Shown in pieces: positions 47,790 through 56,625 of a DNA stretch of 64,000 bases. The notes below the pieces were generated by a model. The model did no database searches. It had not been told where the DNA came from and saw nothing but the letters and a program-made list of their open reading frames with translations. Each line of letters starts with the position of its first letter. Position 1 is the stretch's first letter. The translations under genes were made by a program, and so were the position numbers. The stretch is from Rhodococcus rhodnii (GTDB lineage: Bacteria; Actinomycetota; Actinomycetes; Mycobacteriales; Pseudonocardiaceae): assembly GCA_000720375.1 (NCBI GenBank), contig JOAA01000003.1, forward strand, positions 1 through 64,000, read 5' to 3'.

Positions 47790-48740
47790 TTAGCGGGGCA
47801 CCGGCACGGCAGCGAGCACGCCGTCCAGCACCCCGTCGGTGGTCGCGCCCTCGAGCTCGGCTTCCGGCCGCAGTTCGAGGCGGTGCCGCAAAGCCGGACG
47901 CGCCAACGCTTTCACGTCGTCCGGCGTCACGTACTCCCGGCCGGACAACCACGCCCACGCCCGGGAAGCCGCGAGCAACGCCGTCGCACCACGCGGTGAA
48001 ACACCGAGCCGCACAGCGGGTGAGTTCCGAGTCGCCCGGCAGATGTCCACAATGTACGCGAGGACCTGCTCGTGCACGGTCAGCGACTGGACCGCGGCCC
48101 GGCCCTCGTCGAGGTCCGCTTTGCTTGCCACCGGCCGGATTCCGGCGGCGGTCAGATCACGCGGGTCGAAACCGGCCGCGTGCCGGGCCAGGATGCCTAC
48201 TTCGTCCTCGCGCGACGGCGTCGGCATGGTCAGCTTCAGCAGGAACCGGTCCAGCTGGGCCTCGGGCAGCGGGTACGTGCCCTCGTACTCGACCGGATTC
48301 TGGGTCGCGATCACGATGAACGGGTCGGGCAACGGCCTTGGCGTGCCGTCGATCGAGACCTGCCGCTCCTCCATCGCCTCCAGCAGCGCCGACTGGGTCT
48401 TCGGCGGGGTGCGGTTGATCTCGTCGGCGATCAGCAGGCTGGTGAACACCGGTCCTTCGCGGAAGACGAAGTCGGCCTTGTGCGGGTCGTAGACGATCGA
48501 CCCGGTCACGTCACCGGGCATCAGGTCCGGCGTGAACTGCACCCGCGTGTTCTTCAGGTCCAGTGCGGTCGCCAAAGCCCGTACCAGCAACGTCTTCGCC
48601 ACACCGGGCACGCCTTCGAGCAGCACGTGGCCACGGCACAGCAACGCGATGATCAGGCCGGTGACCGCGGCGTCGTTGCCGACCACCGCCTTGCCGACCT
48701 CGGATCGCAGCGCGATCAGCGCCTCGCGTGAGTTTCCCAT
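47790..48740 (-). CDS. MoxR-family AAA+ ATPase
   Basis: ATPase of 316 residues. Walker A is GVPGVAKTLL, the Walker B region is LLIADEINRTPPKTQSALLE, and sensor 1 is VIATQNPVEYEGTYPLPEAQ. The small C-terminal helical domain ends with a segment around LARPALRHRLELRPE. ATG at 48740 shares one base with the TGA of the DUF4350 gene (TGATG). MoxR proteins act as chaperones together with DUF58 or vWA partners. Confidence 0.93.
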   Translation of the reverse strand: MGNSREALIALRSEVGKAVVGNDAAVTGLIIALLCRGHVLLEGVPGVAKTLLVRALATALDLKNTRVQFTPDLMPGDVTGSIVYDPHKADFVFREGPVFTSLLIADEINRTPPKTQSALLEAMEERQVSIDGTPRPLPDPFIVIATQNPVEYEGTYPLPEAQLDRFLLKLTMPTPSREDEVGILARHAAGFDPRDLTAAGIRPVASKADLDEGRAAVQSLTVHEQVLAYIVDICRATRNSPAVRLGVSPRGATALLAASRAWAWLSGREYVTPDDVKALARPALRHRLELRPEAELEGATTDGVLDGVLAAVPVPR

Positions 48741-49876
48741 CAGCGTGAACCTACCTCATTCAGCAAGGCATCCAGATCGTCCGCGATCTGAACGAGCGCT
48801 TGTTCCGTCGTGGGTGGTGGTCCGAAAAGGACGGCGTGCACCTCCACCCCGGGCCGCCCGGTCCGGGCGGTGACACTTTCGGTGATCGCCGCGGGCGTCG
48901 CGTCGGAAGGCAGGCCCAGCAACGGGATCAGCTTGCCGATCGTGGTGCGCCGCAACGCGTCCGCGGCGTGGTCGGTCGCTTTGGCCCGCCGGTAGAGCCT
49001 GGCCCGTCCTTCGGTGGTTTCCGCCGCCCGTACGACAACCGGCAGCGGCTCGGTGACGATCGGGCCGAGCCGGCGAGCCCGCCATGCCATGAAAAGCAGG
49101 ACTGCGACGGCCACCTGGCCGAGCGCGAACCACCATCCGGCGGGAACCAGGCTGTACAGGCTGTCCAGTCCACTGCCTTCGCCGGCGTCGTCGCCGCCAC
49201 CACTGCCACCGCCGCCGGCCGCGGCATCGGCCAACGTGGGCGTGTACCAGACGAGCTGGCGGTGTTGCCCGAGAATCCGCAATCCCAGGGCGGCATTGCC
49301 TTCTTGGTCGAGGGTGTCGTTCACCAGTGGCGCGGCGTCACCAAGCAGCGTGACGTTGCCGTCGCGTACTACTGTGCCGTCGTAGCAACGGGTTGGCCCG
49401 TTGTAGGTCACGCCTCCGATGTAGACGACGCCCGCGGCGCCGAACTCGCAGCCCGGTTGCCGATTCATTGGCTCGATGAGGATTTCCCGCAGCGTGGACG
49501 GAGCCAGTCCGACCAGAGCCCCGTCAGTGGCTGCGATCGCGACCGTCGCCCCGGCTTGCTCGCGCAAGGTTCGCAGCTGTTGCGTGCCCAGCCAGTTCGG
49601 CTGGGTGATCAGCAGAGTGCTGTCGCCGGTGACCGCGTCGTACGCATCCTCGATCGAACCGACCTCACGGATTTGGACGCCTTGTTGTTCGAGCAGCCGG
49701 GCGATGGCCCGGCTGCCTTGCGGCGAAACCGAATCGGGGTCCAGCGCGCCGTCCTCACCGCCACCGCGCGCCAAAGCGATCACGATCGCGGCAGCCACGA
49801 TGATCAGGCCGATGATGACCGGGCCACGGGCAGCGCGCCAGATTCGCTTGTAGTCAGGGGAAAGCGAGGTGCTCAT
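48740..49876 (-). CDS. DUF4350 domain membrane protein
   Basis: Protein of 378 residues. One N-terminal helix (RGPVIIGLIIVAAAIVIALA) leads into the extracellular DUF4350 domain with DSVSPQGSRAIARLLEQQGV and LLITQPNWLGTQQLRTLREQ. A second helix (WWFALGQVAVAVLLFMAWRA) is followed by a cytoplasmic domain of about 120 residues. ATG at 49876 overlaps the DUF4129 stop by four bases. It is part of the MoxR cluster; DUF4350 belongs to the GATase/BatB-like beta-alpha fold and may bind a ligand on the outside. Confidence 0.85.
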   Translation of the reverse strand: MSTSLSPDYKRIWRAARGPVIIGLIIVAAAIVIALARGGGEDGALDPDSVSPQGSRAIARLLEQQGVQIREVGSIEDAYDAVTGDSTLLITQPNWLGTQQLRTLREQAGATVAIAATDGALVGLAPSTLREILIEPMNRQPGCEFGAAGVVYIGGVTYNGPTRCYDGTVVRDGNVTLLGDAAPLVNDTLDQEGNAALGLRILGQHRQLVWYTPTLADAAAGGGGSGGGDDAGEGSGLDSLYSLVPAGWWFALGQVAVAVLLFMAWRARRLGPIVTEPLPVVVRAAETTEGRARLYRRAKATDHAADALRRTTIGKLIPLLGLPSDATPAAITESVTARTGRPGVEVHAVLFGPPPTTEQALVQIADDLDALLNEVGSR

Positions 49877-50481
49877 CGGCGGGCGCCGTCCAATGCGAGG
49901 TCGAGGTCGACCAGCCGCCGGTATTCGTCCACAGTGGTCTCACGGCCGCCGTACCAGACGTCGTCGAACAGCCTCGCCGCAGCGCGCAATGCGTTGGCGT
50001 AGTCCGGAAGTCTGGCGCCCGCGGCGCGCGCGACCTCGTCGACCGTCCGGCCGGAGCGTTCGTCCAGAACCCCACGCTCTTCCAGGCCACGCACGATCGC
50101 ACGGAAGCGTTCCCGCACGGCCTCAGCGAGATCTCCTTCTGCCTCAGCGGCTTCGGCCGCACGCCGGTGGTCGGCCGCCGTCAGCTTGCGCCCGGTGAAC
50201 ACGGACGCGCTCGCACTACGGGCGAGTTTCCCGACCCGCAGCCGGATGATCACGATCACGGCGACGATGAGAGCGAGCAGGATGACCAGGCCGGCGATCC
50301 CGCCGGGAACCACGCTCGCGGCGCCTTCGAGCAGTGCCATGAACCGGTTCACCAGCCAGTTCAGGAATCGCACGAACAGCGACGGTTCGGCGTCCTGGTA
50401 CGCCGGGTCGGACAGCTCACGGACGGCCGCGTCGCGTGCTGCGTCGCGGCCGATGTCGACCGGGATGTCGGTGTTGTTCAC
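49873..50481 (-). CDS. DUF4129 domain protein
   Basis: Protein of 202 residues. One helix (GLVILLALIVAVIVIIRL) is followed by the DUF4129 domain: DLAEAVRERFRAIVRGLEER and GRTVDEVARAAGARLPDYANALRAAARLFDDVWYGGR. Homologues are found at the C-terminus of transglutaminase-like proteins in MoxR clusters. GTG at 50481 overlaps the preceding gene stop (GTGA), and the longer upstream frame is a shadow of that gene. Function unresolved. Confidence 0.86.
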   Translation of the reverse strand: MNNTDIPVDIGRDAARDAAVRELSDPAYQDAEPSLFVRFLNWLVNRFMALLEGAASVVPGGIAGLVILLALIVAVIVIIRLRVGKLARSASASVFTGRKLTAADHRRAAEAAEAEGDLAEAVRERFRAIVRGLEERGVLDERSGRTVDEVARAAGARLPDYANALRAAARLFDDVWYGGRETTVDEYRRLVDLDLALDGARR

Positions 50482-51542
50482 CAGGCCGTCGGCGGTTGCG
50501 GCGGCGGGGCGACGCCTGCCTGGCGGGCCAGTTCGATGTCCATGCCCTCGCGGCGCATCCGGCGGTCGACGTAGATCAGCGTGGTCACGCCGGAGGTGAA
50601 CGGCCGGGTGATGGTCTCCGCGATGATCGTGGCCAGTGCGGTGAGCAGCAGCATGAGGTCGTTGTTCGGCTCGAACCCGCCGCCCGTCGCGGCGTTCAGC
50701 CCGCCACCGGCCAGGATCAGCGGGATCTGCACGATCTGGGCGAGCAGGCTGGCCATGATCACGGCGAGCAACAGGATGCCGCACGTCCGCCACCACGCGC
50801 CGGTGACCAGCAGCCGTGACCGGCCGAACGCCTTGCCGACCGTGGCGCCCTCCAGGATCAGCGCCGTGCTGGCCAGGCTGAGCAGGACGTACAGCCAGAC
50901 GCCCGGGATGATCAAGAGGACCGTGCCGACGATGACGATCAGCGTGTACAGCACGCTCAGGCCGAGCAGTGCGCCGAACCGGGGCTTGATGTGGTTCCAC
51001 GCCTCGCCGATGGTGACCGGCTGGCCGAGCACCGCCTTGCCCATCACGACGGTCAGCACACCGTTGAGGAACGTGCCGACCAGCATGGTGATGATGATCG
51101 ACGGGATCGTGATGATCAACGTGGCCTGCAGGTCCGCGATCGCCCGGTCGGCCTCGGTGGCCGACAGCGGCAGGCTCGTGGAGAGCCAGTCCGTCTGGTA
51201 GATCATGAAGAACATGACGCCGACGGACAGCAGGTTGGCGATCGTCGACACCACCGCCGACACGCCAAGCATCTGCTTGGGGTAGCTGCGGATGGCGGCG
51301 ACCGCGCCGTCGAGGATCTCGCCCAACCCCAACGGCCGCAACGGGATCACACCCGGCTTGGCCGCGGGCGGCGGACCCCACTGCGGAGGCGGCGGCATCG
51401 GGTACGGCGGCTGCTGCCCGTACTGCTGTCCGGGCTGCTGCTGGCCGTAGTGCTCCTGTCCGGGCTGCTGTTGGCCAGGCGGGGGATCCTGTGGTCTGCG
51501 GGACTGGTCGTCGGGCGACGACCATCCACCTGATTCAGTCAC
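50478..51542 (-). CDS. Polytopic membrane protein with Gln/Pro-rich N-terminus (GDPD membrane-domain-like)
   Basis: Protein of 354 residues. Residues 1-60 are disordered and rich in Gln, Pro and Gly (EHYGQQQPGQQYGQQPPYP). Residues 70-330 contain six membrane segments (for example LLSVGVMFFMIYQ, LIITIPSIIITMLVGTFL, LYTLIVIVGTVLLIIPGVWL), with the PLGLGEILDGAVAAIRSYP opening typical of glycerophosphodiester phosphodiesterase membrane domains. No catalytic domain is attached. The GTG start at 51542 heads the DUF4129/DUF4350/MoxR/DUF58 operon. Confidence 0.82.
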   Translation of the reverse strand: MTESGGWSSPDDQSRRPQDPPPGQQQPGQEHYGQQQPGQQYGQQPPYPMPPPPQWGPPPAAKPGVIPLRPLGLGEILDGAVAAIRSYPKQMLGVSAVVSTIANLLSVGVMFFMIYQTDWLSTSLPLSATEADRAIADLQATLIITIPSIIITMLVGTFLNGVLTVVMGKAVLGQPVTIGEAWNHIKPRFGALLGLSVLYTLIVIVGTVLLIIPGVWLYVLLSLASTALILEGATVGKAFGRSRLLVTGAWWRTCGILLLAVIMASLLAQIVQIPLILAGGGLNAATGGGFEPNNDLMLLLTALATIIAETITRPFTSGVTTLIYVDRRMRREGMDIELARQAGVAPPPQPPTAW

Positions 51543-51854
51543 TGAAACCCCCTGCTCCTGCCCTTTGTGTCGGGTTCACTCTAGGGGCACTCGCCACACG
51601 GTATACACGCGCGGGTATCAGAGGCGTGAGTCACCGGTCGCGTCGGTGTCCTGACCACTGCCCCGGCAAGCGTCCGAAGTGGTCAGAACACGACGGCTTC
51701 AATGCTGCCCTGGCCTGCATGAACGTTCAGCGACAACCGAAACTGTCGTACCCCCGCGGTAGTGTAAAAACAAGGGCTCCCCTGAATGGCGGGGTTTGTC
51801 GGGAGGGGCGAGGCCCGGCGATCAGTGCCTCGATCACGCCCGGATGAGTGAACC
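51543..51854. other. 312-base intergenic region
   Basis: No gene is supported here. The right part (51740-51790) contains an AT-richer stretch with CTGTCGTACCCCCGCGGTAG followed by TGTAAAAACAAGG. A CGTACCCC word near TAGTGT resembles, from memory, the segment upstream of DUF222/13E12-type HNH genes in actinobacteria, but no such gene follows, so it may be a remnant. The left part (51590-51660) would contain the promoter of the leftward membrane-protein operon; no certain promoter is assigned. Confidence 0.4.
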
Positions 51855-53069
51855 TCATGCCTCATCAGTGAGCGTGCGGCGGGCGGCCCAGGCGAGCAAC
51901 GCCAGTTCCAGCACGGAGAACAGCACCACCGCGGTTTGGCTCGGCAGCCAGACCAGCGCGATTCCGATGGCCAGCACCGGAAGCACCAATCCCGCGTACG
52001 CCCCAAGGAACAGTGCGGCGAGCACCTCACCCCGGACCGAAGGTTCGGCCAACGCGGCCCCCGCCGCCACCGACGAGCGGAACGTCATCCCGACGCCTGT
52101 CCCGCCGATCACGGCGCCCACGAAGAACAGCCAGATCGCGTCCGTCAGCACCGCCGTCGGCACGAGGATCAGGCCGACCGCCATCAACACGAAGCCACGC
52201 TTGAGCTGCAGCCGGGTTTCCATCCGGATGAACACGACCTGCGCCGCCGCCGCGGAACCCAGCAATGCGAACGTGGCCAGCCCGCCGAGCAGCTTCGACG
52301 GTTGGTGGAACGCCAGCGTCAGCAGTGTCGGCGCGAGCGCCGTGAACAAGGCCATCATCGCGAACGATGCGAACGCTCCGGTTGTGGCACCGAAGAACTT
52401 CGTCAGCGACTCACGCGGCAGCGTCACCCGCTGCGGCCGGTACGCCGGGCGTTCTCCTTGGCGCTCAACGGTTTCCGGGACCAGGCTGATCGCCAGCGCG
52501 CTCAGCAGCAACAGGCCGAGGAAGATCAGGTACGGCGTGGTCAGCGGTGAGTCGACGAACTGCAGCAGGACTCCGCTGATCACCGGGCCGATCGCCAGCC
52601 CGCCCGTGTTGACCACAGTGGACACCAATGTCGAGTCGGATGCGCCCGGTCGTGCCACGAGCCGCAGTTCCGACAGGTGCGCGGTGGCCGCGGCGACGAT
52701 CACACCCACTCCCGCGCCGCCGATCAGCCGGGCGATGATCAGCCCGGGGACGTCCGGCCAGGCCACGAAGATGAACGCGGACAACGCCTCGACGAGCGTC
52801 GCGCCCAGGATCATCCGGCGGCGGCCGAACCAGTCGCTGAGGTGGCCGACCAGATACAGGCTCGCCACGACGCCGACCGCGTACGCCGCGAAGATGACCG
52901 TGATCACCCAGGTCGGGAAGCCGTCACGCTGCTGGTAGATGCCGTACAGCGGGGTCGGCACGGTCGAGTACGCCAGCGCGAGCGTGAACGCGATGGCGAT
53001 CACCCAGTACCCGCCGCCGTGGCTGATGCGCCAGGCGCGGGCGGATGGACGGACGGCTGTCAAGGTCAT
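51855..53069 (-). CDS. MFS transporter
   Basis: Major facilitator protein of 404 residues with 12 predicted helices (starting at VIAIAFTLALAYSTVPTPLY). The loop 2-3 motif is GHLSDWFGRRRMILG, a good match to the MFS-A signature. ATG at 53069 follows GGTGGAAG. It is divergent from a LysR gene with 83 bases between, the common layout where the LysR protein controls the transporter. Substrate unknown; the DHA1-like features suggest efflux. Confidence 0.88.
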   Translation of the reverse strand: MTLTAVRPSARAWRISHGGGYWVIAIAFTLALAYSTVPTPLYGIYQQRDGFPTWVITVIFAAYAVGVVASLYLVGHLSDWFGRRRMILGATLVEALSAFIFVAWPDVPGLIIARLIGGAGVGVIVAAATAHLSELRLVARPGASDSTLVSTVVNTGGLAIGPVISGVLLQFVDSPLTTPYLIFLGLLLLSALAISLVPETVERQGERPAYRPQRVTLPRESLTKFFGATTGAFASFAMMALFTALAPTLLTLAFHQPSKLLGGLATFALLGSAAAAQVVFIRMETRLQLKRGFVLMAVGLILVPTAVLTDAIWLFFVGAVIGGTGVGMTFRSSVAAGAALAEPSVRGEVLAALFLGAYAGLVLPVLAIGIALVWLPSQTAVVLFSVLELALLAWAARRTLTDEA

Positions 53070-53126
53070 GCTTCCACCGTGCGCGCGACGACTCATCAAG
53101 TCCAACGAAAAATCTTGGTCAGATTC

Positions 53127-53141
53127 ATCGTCATCATCGAT
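53127..53141. promoter_or_regulatory. LysR-type T-N11-A operator candidate
   Basis: ATCG and CGAT (53127-53130 and 53138-53141) flank seven bases and form a T-N11-A inverted repeat. It is centred 19 bases ahead of the LysR start and about 65 bases ahead of the divergent MFS start. The position suits autoregulation by the LysR protein and activation of the transporter. Confidence 0.5.
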
Positions 53142-53152
53142 AATCGGAGCTC

Positions 53153-54046
53153 ATGGAGACCCGGCAGCTCGAAGTCTTCGTCGCGGTGGCCGAGGAGTTG
53201 AGCTTCACGCGCGCCGCGAAACGGCTCTATGCGGTCCAGTCGACGGTGTCCGCGGCGATCAAGGCGCTGGAGGCCGAGCTCGGGACGACGTTGTTCGACC
53301 GGTCGACCAGGCGGGTCACGTTGTCCGAGGCGGGCAGCGCGTTCTTGCCCGAGGCGAAGGCCGCGCTTGAGGCCGTCGATCGGGCGATCGCCGCGGCGCA
53401 AGAGGCGTCGGCCGGGCTGCGCGGCAGCATCCGGATCGGCACGATGACCAACCTGTCGGTGTTCGACCTGCCTGGTCTGCTCGGGGCGTTCCGCCAGCGC
53501 TATCCCCTCGTGGACATCCACGTCACGGTGTCGACGACCGGTTCGACCGGGATGGTCGACGACGTCCGCTCAGGCAGATTGGACCTCGCGTTGCTTGGCC
53601 TGCCCGAGTCCGATCTGGTCGGCTTGGACGCGCGACCGTTGACAAGCTGGCCGTACGTGGTGTTGCTGCCGTCGAAGCACCCGTTGGCCGATCGGGAGAC
53701 GGTCTCGTTGCGCGATCTGGCACAGGAGTCCTTCGTGGACACGTCGGCGGGGTTCGGCAACCGTGTGGTGATCGACCGCGCCTACGTCGCGCTGGGAATG
53801 CCGCGGCGAGTCGGGGCCGAGGTCGCCGATCTGAGCGCGGTCCCGGCGTATGTCCAGGCTGGGCTTGGCGTGGCGGTCGTTCCCGACCTGGGGTTCGATA
53901 TCGGACCGGGCGCCGTGCGGGTGCGACTGGCGGACGGGATGACGTGGCCGATGACGATCGCGACACTGGCCGGCAAGCCGCCAAGCAGGGCGTTGCGGAC
54001 GTTGCTTGACCTGATCGACAGGTTAATATCGTTTGCAGACGAGTAG
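53153..54046 (+). CDS. LysR-family transcriptional regulator
   Basis: Regulator of 297 residues. The N-terminal winged helix is canonical: METRQLEVFVAVAEELSFTR, then AAKRLYAVQSTVSAAIKALE. The effector domain starts at about residue 90 (IRIGTMTNLSVFDLPGLL). ATG at 53153 is fixed by the family start. It is divergent from the MFS gene. Its last codons overlap a half-site like the LacI operators of the neighbouring catabolic cluster (54024-54037). Confidence 0.92.
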   Translation: METRQLEVFVAVAEELSFTRAAKRLYAVQSTVSAAIKALEAELGTTLFDRSTRRVTLSEAGSAFLPEAKAALEAVDRAIAAAQEASAGLRGSIRIGTMTNLSVFDLPGLLGAFRQRYPLVDIHVTVSTTGSTGMVDDVRSGRLDLALLGLPESDLVGLDARPLTSWPYVVLLPSKHPLADRETVSLRDLAQESFVDTSAGFGNRVVIDRAYVALGMPRRVGAEVADLSAVPAYVQAGLGVAVVPDLGFDIGPGAVRVRLADGMTWPMTIATLAGKPPSRALRTLLDLIDRLISFADE

Positions 54047-54052
54047 CCGCTG

Positions 54053-54094
54053 TTGACCGTCCTCACCGCGCTAGGTAACTTGCAATCGTTAGCA
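54053..54094 (+). promoter_or_regulatory. Promoter with LacI-type operator for the molybdenum hydroxylase genes
   Basis: TTGACC (54053-54058) and TAACTT (54076-54081) are 17 bases apart. The operator TGCAATCGTTAGCA (54081-54094) begins on the last base of the -10 and covers the predicted transcript start. The same 14-base word, with one change, is found at two promoters 7 kb away (61321 and 61390). Confidence 0.7.
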
Positions 54095-54106
54095 CTGGAG
54101 ACGGGA

Positions 54107-54568
54107 ATGGGCATGACCGAGACGTTCCAGCTGACGGTGAACGGGACCGAAGTCGAAGTGACCTGCGACCGGGACACGCCGTTGCTCTACGTCCTGCGCA
54201 ACCACCTCGACCTGAAGGGCACCCGGTTCGGGTGCGGCCTTGGCCTCTGCGGCGCGTGCAACGTGATCATCGACGGCCGCGCGGTGTACTCATGCGACAC
54301 TCCACTGTGGTCGGTCGCGGGCAAGGAGATCCGCACTGTCGAAGGCTTGGCGGACAACCCGGTACAACGGATGTTCGTCGAAGAGCAAGCGGCGCAATGC
54401 GGGTATTGCGTATCCGGGATCATAATGAGCGCGACCGCGTTGCTGGAGCACAACCCGTCCCCTGACGAGCACGAAGTACGCACCGCGCTGGACAACAACC
54501 TGTGCCGTTGCGGAGCGCATAACCGAATGGTCCGTGCGGTGCTTCGAGCCAGCGAGGCGTCGTCGTGA
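54107..54568 (+). CDS. Molybdenum hydroxylase small subunit, [2Fe-2S] protein (IorA-like)
   Basis: Iron-sulfur subunit of 153 residues. The N-terminal plant-type ferredoxin domain has CGLGLCGACNVIIDG followed by YSCDTPLW. The helical domain has QCGYCVSGIIM and NLCRCGAHNRM, giving all eight cysteines for two clusters. It passes electrons from the molybdenum subunit. ATG at 54107 follows GGAG at six bases. The stop overlaps the start of the large subunit (GTGA). No FAD subunit gene is present, as in isoquinoline 1-oxidoreductase-type two-subunit enzymes. Confidence 0.9.
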   Translation: MGMTETFQLTVNGTEVEVTCDRDTPLLYVLRNHLDLKGTRFGCGLGLCGACNVIIDGRAVYSCDTPLWSVAGKEIRTVEGLADNPVQRMFVEEQAAQCGYCVSGIIMSATALLEHNPSPDEHEVRTALDNNLCRCGAHNRMVRAVLRASEASS

Positions 54569-56625
54569 TCCCGCCCGCGCTCGCCGCCGCGCCACGGCTT
54601 TCCCGGTGGATCACCGTGCACGAGTCCGGCACCGTATCCGTGCGATCCGGGAAAGTCGAACTGGGGCAAGGAATTCTCACCGCACTCAGCCAGATCGTGG
54701 CCGAGGAACTGGACGTGGACCTCGCGCGGATCACGATGGTCCCGATGACCGCGCCCGTCACTCCCGAGGACACGCTCACCGCGGGCAGCCGTTCCCTCGA
54801 AGAGTCAGGAGCCGCGCTCCGGCAGGCGGCCGCCGAGGTCAGGGCACTGTTCGTGGCCGCGTCCGGACTCGGCGCCGACGCCACGGTGCACGACGGCGTG
54901 ATCAGCTCCAACACCGGCACAACGAGCTATTGGGACCTCGCCGATTCCGTGAGTCTGGATGTCGACGCAACCGGCGAAGCTGCGCCAAAACCCATAACGC
55001 AGCACAGCATTGTGGGATCGAGCGCGCCACGACTGGACCTGCCGGACAAGGTCTACGGCAAAGCCCGATTCATCCACGACATGTCCCTGCCCGGCATGCT
55101 GTACGGACGCATCGTGCGCCCGCCTTCTCCCGGCGCGGCCTTGCGTTCGCTTGATACGTCGGCGGCCAAGGAGCTCGTCGGAGTCGTTGAGGTTGTCCGT
55201 GACGGTAGCTTCCTAGGCGTCGTCGCGACGCAGGAGGAAACCGCGATCTCTGGCGCCGAACTGCTGCGCAAACACGCCGTCTGGGACGAGACCGCGTCGC
55301 TGCCCACAGTGGACGACCTGCTGGCGTCGCGGGACTTCGAGACACAGACCGTCGACGCGCAGTCTCCGGACTTCGTCACGACTGTGTCCGCCCGATACAC
55401 CCGGCCGTATTTGGCACACGCGTCCATCGGGCCCGCATGCGGTATCGCGCAATGGAACGGCGCTTTCCTTGAAGTCTGGAGCCACACGCAGGGCGCGTAC
55501 AACCTCCGCAAAGCCATCACATTGGCGTTGCCGTTGAACCTGGACCAGGTCACCGTGCACCACGTGGAAGGCGCCGGATGCTACGGCCACAACGGTGCCG
55601 ACGACGCCGCGTTCGACGCGGTGTTGCTGGCGCGCGCGGTTCCCGGCCACCCCGTCCAGGTCGTCTGGTCGCGCGCTGACGAGTTGTCGTGGGCACCGTT
55701 CGGTCCCGCGATGGCCGTCCAGATGTCCGCCCGCGTCGAGGACGGCGTGATCACCGGTTGGCGCCACGAGACTTTCGGCAACGGTCACGCGTCCCGCCCG
55801 GGCACGTCTCCGGTGACTCCGGGCCTGCTTTCGGCGGCGTATATGGCTGATGGGAAGCCTTTGGTCCCGTCGAACGATCCACCGACGGCTCGCGGCGGCG
55901 GGGCACAACGCAACGCGATCCCGCTGTACACGTTCCCGCGGCGGGAGATCATCAAGAACCGGTTGCTCCACATGCCACTGCGCACGTCGGCGATGCGCGC
56001 GCTCGGGGCGTACCTGAACGTCTTCGCCATCGAGTCCTTTATGGACGAGCTGGCCGGGGAGATGGATCCGGTCGAGTTCCGGCTGCGGTACCTGGCGGAC
56101 GATCGCGCTCGTGCGGTGATCCTCGCCGCGGCCGACCGGGCAGGCTGGTGGGACCGTTCGCCCGAGCCCGATTCCGGCTACGGTTTCGGTTTCGCCCGGT
56201 ACAGCAACCATGGCGCGTATTGCGCGGTTGTCGCCGAGGTCCGCGCCGATGACGAACTCAAGGTGACCCGCCTGACGCTCGCCGTGGACGCCGGCATGAT
56301 CGTCAACCCCGACGGCCTGCGCAATCAGATCGAGGGTGGCGCGATCCAGAGCACCAGCTGGACTTTGAAGGAGCAGGTGCGTTTCGACCGCACGCACGTC
56401 ACGAGTTCGGACTGGGAGAGCTACCCGATCCTGCGGTTCTCCGAGATTCCCGCGGTGGACGTGGTTCTGCTCAACCGCCCCGACTTGCCCAGTTGCGGCG
56501 CAGGCGAGGCCGCGCAGGGCCCCACGGCCGCCGCCATCGGCAATGCTTTGTACGACGCACTCGGCGTCCGCGTCCGCGACCTCCCACTCAACGCCGAGAA
56601 CATCGTCGCCGCCATGCCCGACTAA
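54565..56625 (+). CDS. Molybdenum hydroxylase large subunit (IorB/aldehyde oxidase-like)
   Basis: Molybdopterin-binding subunit of 686 residues. SGKVELGQGILTALSQIVAEEL and VYGKARFIHDM mark the two family domains; FLEVWSHTQGAYNLR, GAGCYGHNGADDAAFDA and the C-terminal CGAGEAAQGPTAAAIGNA with the catalytic glutamate follow. The enzyme hydroxylates an aldehyde or N-heteroaromatic carbon using water. The substrate is unknown. It is shorter than three-subunit CO dehydrogenase large subunits and lacks a visible CSFR motif. GTG at 54565. The stop overlaps the convergent lacI stop by four bases. Confidence 0.88.
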   Translation: MIPPALAAAPRLSRWITVHESGTVSVRSGKVELGQGILTALSQIVAEELDVDLARITMVPMTAPVTPEDTLTAGSRSLEESGAALRQAAAEVRALFVAASGLGADATVHDGVISSNTGTTSYWDLADSVSLDVDATGEAAPKPITQHSIVGSSAPRLDLPDKVYGKARFIHDMSLPGMLYGRIVRPPSPGAALRSLDTSAAKELVGVVEVVRDGSFLGVVATQEETAISGAELLRKHAVWDETASLPTVDDLLASRDFETQTVDAQSPDFVTTVSARYTRPYLAHASIGPACGIAQWNGAFLEVWSHTQGAYNLRKAITLALPLNLDQVTVHHVEGAGCYGHNGADDAAFDAVLLARAVPGHPVQVVWSRADELSWAPFGPAMAVQMSARVEDGVITGWRHETFGNGHASRPGTSPVTPGLLSAAYMADGKPLVPSNDPPTARGGGAQRNAIPLYTFPRREIIKNRLLHMPLRTSAMRALGAYLNVFAIESFMDELAGEMDPVEFRLRYLADDRARAVILAAADRAGWWDRSPEPDSGYGFGFARYSNHGAYCAVVAEVRADDELKVTRLTLAVDAGMIVNPDGLRNQIEGGAIQSTSWTLKEQVRFDRTHVTSSDWESYPILRFSEIPAVDVVLLNRPDLPSCGAGEAAQGPTAAAIGNALYDALGVRVRDLPLNAENIVAAMPD

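Noticed and set aside
54107..56625. Aerobic CO dehydrogenase
   Set aside because: No medium FAD subunit, a shorter large subunit and no visible CSFR-type active-site loop; IorAB or aldehyde oxidase type fits better.
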